Source of the DNA: Thermoanaerobaculia bacterium
GTDB taxonomy: Bacteria > Acidobacteriota > Thermoanaerobaculia > Multivoradales > Multivoraceae
Direction of reading: 5' to 3'
NCBI GenBank assembly: GCA_022826745.1
Contig: JAJDUI010000011.1
Coordinates: 1 to 62,799, forward strand
Length of the DNA stretch: 62,799 nt
Shown here: positions 16,860 to 24,768 of the stretch, one piece after another
How positions within the stretch are numbered: position 1 is the first letter of the stretch
Layout of the letters: every line of letters starts with the position of its first letter
The notes under the pieces: generated by a model
What the model saw: the letters and a program-made list of their open reading frames with translations, nothing else
Told to the model about the DNA's origin: nothing
Database searches by the model: none
Made by a program: the position numbers and the translations under genes

Positions 16860-18439
16860 CGGGCGCCGCCCTCTTCCTGGAGCCGGGCGACCCGGCTCTG
16901 CAGCGCCGCCTGGACCGCTTCGTCGTTCCTCACCTCGCCCCAGACCAGGCCGCGCAGGCGTTCCGGCGGCTCGGGCGGCGTCAGCCGGCTGACGAGCCAG
17001 GTCACGCCGAGCGTGAACACGAAGGACCACCAGGCGACGAAGAGGAAGGGCTCCTCGGACGGGAACAGGCCGTCCATGGCGGGGCTGTTGAGCAGCAGGC
17101 AGAGGCCGACGCCCGAGACCAGGCCGGCGGCGCCGCCGTAGCGGTTCGCGCCGCGCCAGAGGATGCCGAGCAGCAGCACGGCGAGAGTCGGACCCTGGAT
17201 CAGGGAGAAGACGGTCTGGATCGCGTTGTAGATGTTGCTGAAACGCTGCTCGATCTCGGGCGCGATGAACGCGGCCGTCAGCAGCAGAATGGCCGAGAGG
17301 ATGCGGCCGAAGCGAAGTTCCGCTGCAGTGCCGAGATCGGCGCGGCCCAGGCGTTTCCGGAGCCGGCCCAGCAGGTCGCGGCTCCAGAGGGTCGCCGCCG
17401 AGTTCAGGTTCGAGTCGACGCTCGACATGAGCGCCGCCAGGAAGGCCGCGAACATCAAACCCCGCAGGCCCGGCGGCAGCAACTGGGCGATCAGGCTCGG
17501 CACCGCCTCGTCGGCGTTCGCGAGATCGGGGACGATCAGGATCGCGGCCAGTCCCGGCAGCGCGACGAGCAGCGGGATGAACAGCTTGAGGAAGCCGGCC
17601 AGCAGCACGCCGGCCTTCGCGTCCCACTCGCTGCGGGCGCCGAGCGCCCGCTGCACCATCGTCTGGTTGCCCGTGTAGTAGGCGATGGAGAGGACGATCC
17701 CGAGACCCAGGACGATCCCGGTCCAGGGGAAGGGAGTCGCCGTGTCGTGCGGCAGGTAAAGCGAGAAGTGATCGGCGTACGCTGGTCCCTGTTGGAGCAC
17801 GCCGTCCCGGAGCGCCGCCAGTCCGCCGACCTCGTAGAGCGCGCGCGCGACCAGAGCGGCCCCGCCCACGAACATGATGATGAGCTGCAGGACGTCGGTC
17901 ATCACGACCGCGGCAAGGCCGCCGCTGATCGTGTAGATACCGACGATCGCCGTGGTGATCCAGATGGAGAACTGTGGATCCCAGCCGAGCACCGTGCGCA
18001 TGAGCAGCGCCGTTGCGTGGATCATGATCCCGAGGTTGAGCACCAGGATCACGCCCCAGGCCAGGGCGAGGAAGGTGCGCACGCCGCTGCCGTAGCGCCG
18101 GCCCAGGAACTCCGGCACGGTGTAGACGCCGCTCCTCCAGTAGAAGGGGACGATCAGGAAGGCGGCGATCAAGAGCGCCGGCATCGAGCCGAGCCAGTCG
18201 AAGTTCGCCTGGGCCAGGCCGTAGCGGTAGGTGCCGCCGGCGACGGCGATGAAGTCCGTGGCGCCGATGTCGCTGACCACGATCGACATGCCGATCGCCC
18301 AGAACGGCAGGGCGCGGCCGGCGAGCAGGAAGTCGCCGCTCGTCTTGACGTAGCGGCTGAAGGTCGTGCCGATGACGAGGATCCCCGAGAGGTAGACGAG
18401 GACGATCGCGGTGTCGAGCCCGGAGAGGCCCCAGGTCAT
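16856..18439 (-). CDS. sodium:solute symporter (SSS family)
   Basis: A 527-aa integral membrane transporter with about 13 hydrophobic helices. It has the family marks DFLLAGRALPFWAIGMSIVVSDIGATDF near residues 35-65, the GGLAAVVMTDVLQLIIMF segment, and FAAFLAALMSSVDSNLNSAATL, which holds Na+-site serines. SSS members drive sugar, amino-acid or organic-acid uptake with Na+. Its start overlaps the stop of the TIM-barrel gene by 4 bp (ATGA). The operon therefore couples a secreted hydrolase-like protein, an isomerase-like enzyme and uptake, which suggests a sugar or sugar-acid substrate. Confidence 0.92.
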   Translation of the reverse strand: MTWGLSGLDTAIVLVYLSGILVIGTTFSRYVKTSGDFLLAGRALPFWAIGMSIVVSDIGATDFIAVAGGTYRYGLAQANFDWLGSMPALLIAAFLIVPFYWRSGVYTVPEFLGRRYGSGVRTFLALAWGVILVLNLGIMIHATALLMRTVLGWDPQFSIWITTAIVGIYTISGGLAAVVMTDVLQLIIMFVGGAALVARALYEVGGLAALRDGVLQQGPAYADHFSLYLPHDTATPFPWTGIVLGLGIVLSIAYYTGNQTMVQRALGARSEWDAKAGVLLAGFLKLFIPLLVALPGLAAILIVPDLANADEAVPSLIAQLLPPGLRGLMFAAFLAALMSSVDSNLNSAATLWSRDLLGRLRKRLGRADLGTAAELRFGRILSAILLLTAAFIAPEIEQRFSNIYNAIQTVFSLIQGPTLAVLLLGILWRGANRYGGAAGLVSGVGLCLLLNSPAMDGLFPSEEPFLFVAWWSFVFTLGVTWLVSRLTPPEPPERLRGLVWGEVRNDEAVQAALQSRVARLQEEGGAR

Positions 18440-19314
18440 GGGGGAGTGGCCTTCCGCGGGGCCGCGCCGAGCGCGGTCGCGGTTTCGAGGAAGCGGAGGC
18501 TTGCCGCGGCGTCCTCGGCGGGCAATCCCTTGGCTTCCGCGGTCTCGTCCTGTTCGACGGCGAACAGGCGCACTCCGGCTTCGAGCGCCGCTTCGACACA
18601 GCCGGCGACATCGACGTCGCCCTGGCCGAGCGGCCGGAACCAGCGCTCCGAGGTTGCCTGCTCGGCCGCCCGCTCCTCAGGCGGCTCGGGGAGCAGTCCG
18701 TCCTTCAGGTGGAGGAGTTGCAGCCGGTCGCCGAGTTCCCTGATCAAGGCCACAGGGTCTGAGCCGGCGAAGGCGGCCCAGTAGATGTCGAGCTCCAGCC
18801 CCCAACCGTCGTGGGAACGGCGGGAGATGAGCGCGCGGAGACCGTCACGGCCGAGGTGCTCCGGTTCGCCGTCGTCGAACGGCTGTAACTCGAACTCGTG
18901 GTTGTGGTAGGCGAAGCGGAAACCGCCGGCGCGGAACCGGTAGCTCAGCAAGTCGAGCCGCCGGCCGAGTTCCAGGTAGTGCGCGCGGCTGCCGTCGCCC
19001 CGCTGGTCCTGGTCGAGCCAGGGACAGACCAGCGCCTGGCAATGGAGCGCGCGGTAGGTCTCCATCACGCCGGCAGGATCCGCCTCCAGTTCGGAAAGCG
19101 GCACGTGGGCGGCCATGAGCCCGAGGCCGCGTTCCGACAGGAGCCTGCGGAGGTCCTCGGCCGTGCGCCCCCGGAGACCGCCGAACCACTCGATCTCCCG
19201 GTAGCCGGCCTCCATCGCCTGGTCGAGGGCCGTTTCGAGGTCCCGCTCGGCCTGCCGGCGGAGAGTGTAGAGCTGGAGCGCTACCCGTGGGGCGCCGGCC
19301 GCGTCCTCCGTCAA
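18436..19314 (-). CDS. sugar phosphate isomerase/epimerase-like TIM barrel
   Basis: A 292-aa xylose-isomerase-like TIM-barrel protein. Seen: RVALQLYTLRRQ first strand, YREIEWFGGL, GLGLMAAHVPLSEL, FRFAYHNHEFEL with a metal-binding His/Glu region, LELDIYWAAFAG, LLHLKDGLL and LFAVEQDE, all typical of the AP-endonuclease-2 superfamily. It starts with TTG 19314, overlapping the TGA of the preceding gene (TTGA). Likely acts on a sugar or inositol derivative in the cytoplasm; the specific substrate is not known. Operon with the symporter. Confidence 0.85.
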   Translation of the reverse strand: MTEDAAGAPRVALQLYTLRRQAERDLETALDQAMEAGYREIEWFGGLRGRTAEDLRRLLSERGLGLMAAHVPLSELEADPAGVMETYRALHCQALVCPWLDQDQRGDGSRAHYLELGRRLDLLSYRFRAGGFRFAYHNHEFELQPFDDGEPEHLGRDGLRALISRRSHDGWGLELDIYWAAFAGSDPVALIRELGDRLQLLHLKDGLLPEPPEERAAEQATSERWFRPLGQGDVDVAGCVEAALEAGVRLFAVEQDETAEAKGLPAEDAAASLRFLETATALGAAPRKATPP

Positions 19315-21398
19315 CGCGGCGGCTCCGTTGCCGCGTCGCCGGGCGTTTCCTCGATCAGCCCGTGGTAGAGGCCGAAGTAGTACGGCAGGAGGAAGCTCGC
19401 GCCGTCGGCGAGGTAGCGGCCCTGGCCGCCATGGTTGAGCCGCCACGGGTCGTGATTCCAGTGGTTGACGAAGCGCTCGTCGATCGGCAGCACGCGGCCG
19501 TCCAGCAGGTGGCCGCGAACGCCCCGGCGCTCTTGCTGGGCGCGCAACAGGATGACGTCGAGCCGGTGACTGTTCGACAGCGCCCAGTCGAAACGGTCGA
19601 GCGGGTAGAGAACAAGGCTCTCGACCGCGTCGTCGAGCGGGTAGTCGGTGCGGCTGTAGGTCTCGTCGTCGAAGGCGTCGCGGTAGCTGCCGCCGTCGAT
19701 GGCGGCGGCGTGGATGAAGTCGAACAGCGGATTCCGCTCGGGCTCCAGGACCTTCCAGTACTGACGCAGCGAGTGGGCGACAACGCTTCGTACCGCCTCG
19801 TCGCGTTCGTACTTCAGGAGGTGGTAGTAGTTCATGAAGGCCATCTCGTCGTCCGACTGGTTGCCGGTGCCGGGCCCGCTCTGGACCTTGGGGTTGCGCA
19901 GGTTGGCCAGGTAGGCGTGATCCTCGATCAGGGAGCCGGCCTTGTCCCTGTAGCGGGCCTTCCGTTCCGCTCCTTCGGCCATGTGTTCCGCGATTCTCAG
20001 GTAGGTCAGGTAGGAGAGCGAGTTGAGCCCCCGCTCCTCCCACCAGTCCTGGTCGTCGTTCAGTTGCTCGGGGCCGAAGACGGCCCACCGGGTGCGCTTG
20101 CCGTCGTGGTCGACCAGGGCGCCGCCGTGGTCGATCAGGTGGTCGACGATGGCGAGCACCGTCTCACGGACCTCGGCGCGTTCGGCGTCGCTGTCCGCGA
20201 CCAGGTCGTGGTAGAGGCCGTAGAAGAAGAAGTGGCCGTCGAGTTCGTCGGAGCTCGTGTCGCTCTTCCAGTACCACTGGCCGTCGGCGCTCCTGGGCCA
20301 GCGCGGATCGATCACCTTCCACAGCCCGTCCCGTTCCTCGCGGAAGCGGCGGTCGCTCTCGACGCGGCCGGCGTTCGGGTCCGGGCCGTCGGCCGGCAGG
20401 ATCGTGCGGGCGACGAAGCCGGGCTCGGCCGGAGGCGTGCCGCCCTGGGTCACGAGTTGCAGGAAGCGCAGCGCCTCGAAGGCCTTGCGGGCGTTCTCGC
20501 GTGCTTCCGGCTCGCCGGTGACCGCCCAGCGGAAGCACTCGGCGGCGCCGTACATCGAGGTCCACAGGCCGTCGTTGTCGCTGTCGGACTGGCGAAACTC
20601 CGAGGTGTCGCCGGGGCGCTCGAGCGCGACGCCCAGGACGTAGCCGTACGGCGTGCGCCGGTGGAAGCGGTCGATCGCCTCATGGAAGTCCTGCGCCTTC
20701 TGCCGCAGGGTCATCGGCCGCAGGTGGATCGCGCCGCGCCCGGCCGGAGTCTCGGCCCTCACCGTGCCGTCCCGGTCGACTTCGACCGCCAGCACATGGT
20801 CGTGGGGCAGCCAGCGGCGACCCTGGCGGTACTGCCAGCGTGGCGGGTCGCCCGGTGCGGTGCCCGGGATCAAACGGACCAGTCCGCGGGTCGTGCCCGC
20901 CCAGATCGAGCCATCGGGGGCCGCGGCGAGACTCGTGAAGTCGTTCCAGGGCAGGCCGTCGTGACGGTCGTAGAGGCTCCAGGCGCCGGTCAACTCGTCG
21001 AGAGCGCCCAGGCCCTGGGGCGAGGCGAACCACAGCCGGCCCTCGTAGTCGAACTCCACGGCACGGACGTCGACCGGCGCCCAGCTCCGGTCGCCGTCGC
21101 GCGGCAGCAGGCGCCGCCAGGCCGTTTCGGAGCCGTCCTTGAGGTAGACCCCGGTGGACGAAGCGGCGGCGATCCGGATCGCGGCATCCGTGATGACTTC
21201 GCGGACGTCGCCCGGGGCGTCGGCGGTGGGGCCGGGAGCGGGTGTGGCCGGGGGCGAGGCGCCGGCGTCGTCGGCCGGCGGTTCGTACTCGGCGACCTGC
21301 TGCAGGAACGGCTCGACGCGGACCGGCAGTTCGGTCTGGGCCGCCAGGGCGAGTGGCAGGAGCAAGAGTCCCGGCAGCGCCAGGATGCATTGGTTCAC
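19311..21398 (-). CDS. secreted propeller-repeat protein with glycosidase-like C-terminal domain
   Basis: A 695-aa secreted protein. GTG 21398 begins a signal peptide (LALPGLLLLPLALAAQ). The N-terminal half has propeller-type repeats (WFASPQGLGALDELT, DGSIWAGTTRGLVRLIPG) as in two-component-regulator propeller or ligand-sensing domains. The larger C-terminal part has alternating helices and Trp/Tyr-rich motifs (NDGLWTSMYGAAECFRWA, QWYWKSDTSSDELDGHFFFYGL) that resemble an alpha/alpha barrel, so a role in glycan binding or cleavage is possible. I cannot assign a glycoside hydrolase family or catalytic pair. An upstream in-frame ATG (21473) would overlap the divergent acetyltransferase gene and is rejected. 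Confidence 0.7.
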   Translation of the reverse strand: MNQCILALPGLLLLPLALAAQTELPVRVEPFLQQVAEYEPPADDAGASPPATPAPGPTADAPGDVREVITDAAIRIAAASSTGVYLKDGSETAWRRLLPRDGDRSWAPVDVRAVEFDYEGRLWFASPQGLGALDELTGAWSLYDRHDGLPWNDFTSLAAAPDGSIWAGTTRGLVRLIPGTAPGDPPRWQYRQGRRWLPHDHVLAVEVDRDGTVRAETPAGRGAIHLRPMTLRQKAQDFHEAIDRFHRRTPYGYVLGVALERPGDTSEFRQSDSDNDGLWTSMYGAAECFRWAVTGEPEARENARKAFEALRFLQLVTQGGTPPAEPGFVARTILPADGPDPNAGRVESDRRFREERDGLWKVIDPRWPRSADGQWYWKSDTSSDELDGHFFFYGLYHDLVADSDAERAEVRETVLAIVDHLIDHGGALVDHDGKRTRWAVFGPEQLNDDQDWWEERGLNSLSYLTYLRIAEHMAEGAERKARYRDKAGSLIEDHAYLANLRNPKVQSGPGTGNQSDDEMAFMNYYHLLKYERDEAVRSVVAHSLRQYWKVLEPERNPLFDFIHAAAIDGGSYRDAFDDETYSRTDYPLDDAVESLVLYPLDRFDWALSNSHRLDVILLRAQQERRGVRGHLLDGRVLPIDERFVNHWNHDPWRLNHGGQGRYLADGASFLLPYYFGLYHGLIEETPGDAATEPPR

Positions 21399-21462
21399 GC
21401 GCGCAAGCCTACTTGCCGGGGTGTCAGGCGCTCGGGCGTCTCCCCGTGGCAGAGTCGCCGGC

Positions 21463-22491
21463 ATGGCCGGCACCCGACTTCGCGTCCTGCGCGCCGATGA
21501 GATCGAGGCGTTGCTCGACCTGCTCGACGGCTGGCCGTTTCCCGACGACCAGCGCGGAGGGGAGTTCTTCCGGCGCTACGTCGAGCTCGATCCGGCGTTC
21601 GAGGCGCGGAACGTCTGGGTGGCGGAGCGAGCCGGCGAGCTGGTGTCCTGCGTGCAGATCTTCCCGCGCCGGGTGCGGATCGGCGGCGAAGTGCTGACGA
21701 TGGGCGGGATCGGCAGTGTGTTCACCCGGCCCGATGCCCGGCGGCGGGGGGTGGCGGGAGCGTTGCTCGAGCGGGCGATCGAGGCGATGGGTGAGAGAGG
21801 GATGCTGCTTTCGTACCTCCTGGCCGAGCGGCTGCGGTGGTACGGGCAGTACGGGTACCGGCCATGGTCGCGGGGCTGGCGTACGCTGCACTGGCCGGAC
21901 GGCGCCCGAGCCGAAGCCGCGAACGCCCGCCAGTACGACGCCGAGCGCGATCGAGGCGAGGTCGAGAGGCTCTGGCGCGTGTACGCTGAAGGCGCGGGCG
22001 GGGCGCCGCTCGACGGCATCGTCGACCGCGGGTCCCCGGAGGACTGGCGGGGCAGCTACCAGCTTGCCGGTACGCCGGAGGAGGACATCTGGATGGCGGA
22101 CGGTGGAGTTGACGCAACGGCCTACCTGCGCGTCGCCGACTTCAACGGCCTGTTGCGGGTGCTGGAGTGGGGCAGGGAGGGCGACGGGGCTCCTGCCTTG
22201 TGCGAACTGCTGGCCGCGGCCATGAGCGGGCGGACCGTCGAGTCGATCCGGCTGCCCCTGATTCGCGACGAAGCGCTTGAACGACTCTTGGCGGTTGCCG
22301 GCGCACGGATCGACACCCGGCCGGCATGGGACGAAGTGCCGCCCGACGCGAGGCCTCCCGCGACCTGGATGGTCCGAAGCCTGGACGACGAGGCCCTCGC
22401 CGTCCGGCTCGAAATGGTCAGCGAAGGTGACGTCCTCGCTCGCTGCCTGCCGCCGGAGCGGTTCGCGTTCTGGGAGGCGGACCGGTTCTAG
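21463..22491 (+). CDS. Eis-like GNAT acetyltransferase
   Basis: A 342-aa protein with an N-terminal GNAT core: VSCVQIFPRRVRIGGEVLTMGGIGSVFTRPDARRRGVAGALLERAI carries the acetyl-CoA motif A, and LLAERLRWYGQYGYRPWSRGW follows. The C-terminal part is a second, weaker GNAT-like or lipid-carrier-like region, as in the Eis/tandem-GNAT group. It acetylates amines; the substrate is unknown. ATG 21463 is used; the 65-bp gap to the divergent secreted-protein gene must hold both promoters. Confidence 0.82.
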   Translation: MAGTRLRVLRADEIEALLDLLDGWPFPDDQRGGEFFRRYVELDPAFEARNVWVAERAGELVSCVQIFPRRVRIGGEVLTMGGIGSVFTRPDARRRGVAGALLERAIEAMGERGMLLSYLLAERLRWYGQYGYRPWSRGWRTLHWPDGARAEAANARQYDAERDRGEVERLWRVYAEGAGGAPLDGIVDRGSPEDWRGSYQLAGTPEEDIWMADGGVDATAYLRVADFNGLLRVLEWGREGDGAPALCELLAAAMSGRTVESIRLPLIRDEALERLLAVAGARIDTRPAWDEVPPDARPPATWMVRSLDDEALAVRLEMVSEGDVLARCLPPERFAFWEADRF

Positions 22492-22500
22492 GTTGGCTGG

Positions 22501-23025
22501 CTAGTCGCGCGTCACGGAGTAGACCAGGCCGACCGTGCCGGTCTCCTTGTAGATGTCCTGTGCTTCGAGTTCGAGCTTGATCCGCGGCGCCGGTTCGGCG
22601 ATCAGCGGAACACCGCCGCCAAGGACCACCGGAATCACGGCCACTTCCACCGTGTCGACCAGTCCCGCCTCGGCGAGGCTGCGGAACAGCGATCCGCCGC
22701 CGAACAGCCAGATGTCCTTCTTGCCGGTTTCCTCGCGAAGCGCCTGAACGACTTCCTTCCAGTCGTCGCCGACGATCGTGACGTTCCGGTACTCGCTTGG
22801 GTCGAGAGTGCGCGAGAACACGAACGTGCGCACGCCCGGCATCGAGCCCTGGTCCTGGCCGCCGGTGCTTTCGAAGGTCTTGCGGCCGATGAGATAGGTA
22901 TCGAACTCTCCGTACAGCTCGGCGAAGTCGTAGTCGGGGTCCATGACGATCCAGTCCGCTTCGCCGTTCGGTCCGGCGATGTAGCCGTCCAGGCTCATGG
23001 CGACGCAGTAGCGGACTCGTCTCAT
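22501..23025 (-). CDS. dihydrofolate reductase family protein (RibD C-terminal type)
   Basis: A 174-aa NADPH-dependent reductase fold: VRYCVAMSLDGYIAGPNGEADWI at the N-terminus, YLIGRKTFES, DIWLFGGGSLFRSLAEAGLVDTVEV with the Gly-rich NADPH loop, and IPVVLGGGVPL. These match the RibD-C/DHFR-like family, often reductases of unknown substrate, not necessarily folate enzymes. It is convergent with the Eis-like gene (9 bp between stops) and divergent from the selenoprotein gene. Confidence 0.87.
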   Translation of the reverse strand: MRRVRYCVAMSLDGYIAGPNGEADWIVMDPDYDFAELYGEFDTYLIGRKTFESTGGQDQGSMPGVRTFVFSRTLDPSEYRNVTIVGDDWKEVVQALREETGKKDIWLFGGGSLFRSLAEAGLVDTVEVAVIPVVLGGGVPLIAEPAPRIKLELEAQDIYKETGTVGLVYSVTRD

Positions 23026-23095
23026 CGCAGTTCACCTCCCGGGTGCTGCAAGCCTAGTCCGTCGCCCGAGCCGGCACACGGCTACACTCCCTGCC

Positions 23096-23632
23096 GTGCA
23101 GGTGCTCGATCCGTCCTGGGAGGGTACGCCCCCGCCGCTCACGCCAGCGCCGCGGCTCGCCGGTTGCCGAGGCATCGATGTCGCCCTGCTGTCGAACGGC
23201 AAGGCCGGCGTCCAGCCGCTCTTCGACCACCTGGAGTCCCTGCTGCGGGAACGCTGGGGCGTGGCTTCGGTCGAGCGGGCGACGAAGGGAAACTACAGCG
23301 CTCCGGCGGAGCCGGAACTGGTCCAACGGCTGGCGAGGCGACGCCTGGTCATCACCGGCGTCGGCGACTGAGGGAGCTGCTCGTCGTGCAGTCTGCACGA
23401 CGCCGTCACGTTCGAGCGCGAAGGGGTGCCGGCGGTCGGCGTCATGACGTCGGCGTTCGTCGATGGCGCCGAGTTGATGGCCCACGCCTGCGGCGCGCCG
23501 GACTACCAGTTCGCCGTGATCGAACACCCGATCAGCAGCGCGACCGGGGAGGAGCTGCTGGAACGGGCGGGAGAGATCGTGAGGCAGGCGGAGGAGCTGG
23601 TGCTTGCCGAGGCCGCAGGGGACGCGCCGTGA
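23096..23632 (+). CDS. UGSC-type selenoprotein (in-frame UGA)
   Basis: A 178-aa reading frame if the TGA at 23369-23371 is read as selenocysteine. The frame starts at GTG 23096, runs to residue 91 (VITGVGD), has U92, then G93-S94-C95-S96-S97-C98-SLHDAVTFEREGVPAV and ends with TGA 23630-23632. The U-G-S-C motif is the hallmark of the UGSC (seleno)protein family; homologs may have Cys or Thr in place of Sec. A GUC-loop hairpin 10 nt after the UGA fits a bacterial SECIS element. The redox motif UxxC suggests a thiol/selenol oxidoreductase, but the reaction is unknown. The stop overlaps the sialidase start (GTGA), so it leads a three-gene operon. Confidence 0.82.
23382..23402 (+). promoter_or_regulatory. 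putative bacterial SECIS element
   Basis: Perfect 9-bp stem CGTCGTGCA/TGCACGACG with loop GUC. The stem starts 10 nt and the loop 19 nt after the in-frame UGA. This falls in the distance range known for bacterial SECIS, and the loop starts with G as SelB recognition usually needs. The stem also codes for SCSLHDA, so conservation must serve both uses. Confidence 0.75.
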
Positions 23633-24768
23633 CGAGTTGGCGGCTGCGGGCCGGCGCTATGGCCGCGATGTCCGTGCTGTTGGCGGCGCCGACGCCGGCG
23701 GCGGCACAGGACGGCGTCGTGGTCGCCGAGTTCATCTTCCACGACGCGCCGCATCCCGAGTGCCACGCCTCGACGATCGCCGAGACGGCTTCGGGCGCCC
23801 TCGTCGCGGCCTGGTTCGGCGGCACCGCCGAACGAAACGTGGACGTCGGCATCTGGTTTAGCCGGCTCCGCGGCGACGGCTGGACGGCGCCCGTCGAAGT
23901 GGCCAACGGCGTCCAGGCCGACGGCGTTCGCTACCCGACGTGGAACCCGGTTCTCTACCGGCCGCCCCGGGAGGGCGTGCCGCTGCTTCTCTTCTACAAG
24001 GTGGGGCCGAGCCCGCCGGAGTGGTGGGGGATGGTCATGGAGTCGGCCGACGACGGCCGCACCTGGAGCGAGCCGCGGCGGCTTCCGGACGGCATCCTGG
24101 GGCCGATCAAGAACAAGCCGATCACGCTGCCCGACGGCAGTCTGCTCGCCGGCTCGAGCATCGAGGACGCGCCCGAGCTTCCGGCCTGGCGGGCGCACTT
24201 CGAGCGTTCGCCCGACCTCGGGCAAACCTGGACGCGCAGCGAGCGGCTGGCCGGCAAGACGGCGGACGGCGAGGACTTCTGGATCATTCAGCCGACCATC
24301 TTCACGCTCGGCGGCGGCGAACTCCTGGCGATGTTCCGGTCCAAGCAGAGCCGCATCGCCGCTTCCCGTTCCGCTGACGAAGGCCGCACCTGGGGGCCGA
24401 TCCACGCCACCGGCCTGCTCAACCCGGACGCCGGGGTCGACGGCCTGACCCTGGCCGATGGCCGCCACCTCCTCGTCTACAACCACAAGGTGCGTGTCGA
24501 CGGCGCCTGGGCCGGTTCCCGGTCGCGCCTGAACGTCGCGCTCTCCGACGACGGCGACACCTGGGACGCCGCGCTGATGCTGGAGGACCAGGACGGCGAG
24601 TACTCCTACCCGGCGGTGATCCAGACCCGCGACGGTCTGGTTCACGTGACGTACACGCATCGGCGCACCCGCATCCGGCACGTCGTCCTCGACCCGGCGG
24701 CGTTGCCGCGGTACCCGATGCCAGGCGTCGAGTGGCCGGAGGAAGCGCCGGTCCTTCCTCCGGAGTGA
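23629..24768 (+). CDS. exo-sialidase-like BNR-repeat protein, secreted
   Basis: A 379-aa secreted beta-propeller protein. The N-terminal signal (AAMSVLLAAPTPAAAQ) is followed by several Asp-box (BNR) repeats: SADDGRTWSEP, SPDLGQTWTRS, SADEGRTWGP and SDDGDTWDAA. AWFGGTAERNVDVGIWFSRL and LLNPDAGVDGLTLADGRHLLVYNHK resemble exo-alpha-sialidase-like family members. Likely cleaves or binds glycans in the periplasm or outside; true sialic acid activity is not proven. It starts with GTG 23629 overlapping the selenoprotein stop (GTGA) and its own stop overlaps the symporter start (GTGA). Confidence 0.85.
   Translation: MTSWRLRAGAMAAMSVLLAAPTPAAAQDGVVVAEFIFHDAPHPECHASTIAETASGALVAAWFGGTAERNVDVGIWFSRLRGDGWTAPVEVANGVQADGVRYPTWNPVLYRPPREGVPLLLFYKVGPSPPEWWGMVMESADDGRTWSEPRRLPDGILGPIKNKPITLPDGSLLAGSSIEDAPELPAWRAHFERSPDLGQTWTRSERLAGKTADGEDFWIIQPTIFTLGGGELLAMFRSKQSRIAASRSADEGRTWGPIHATGLLNPDAGVDGLTLADGRHLLVYNHKVRVDGAWAGSRSRLNVALSDDGDTWDAALMLEDQDGEYSYPAVIQTRDGLVHVTYTHRRTRIRHVVLDPAALPRYPMPGVEWPEEAPVLPPE

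Noticed and set aside
23369..23371. TGA as a nonsense mutation splitting a gene into two pseudogene parts
   Set aside because: Same frame continues with the U-G-S-C motif, a SECIS-like hairpin is present, and the real stop overlaps the next gene.
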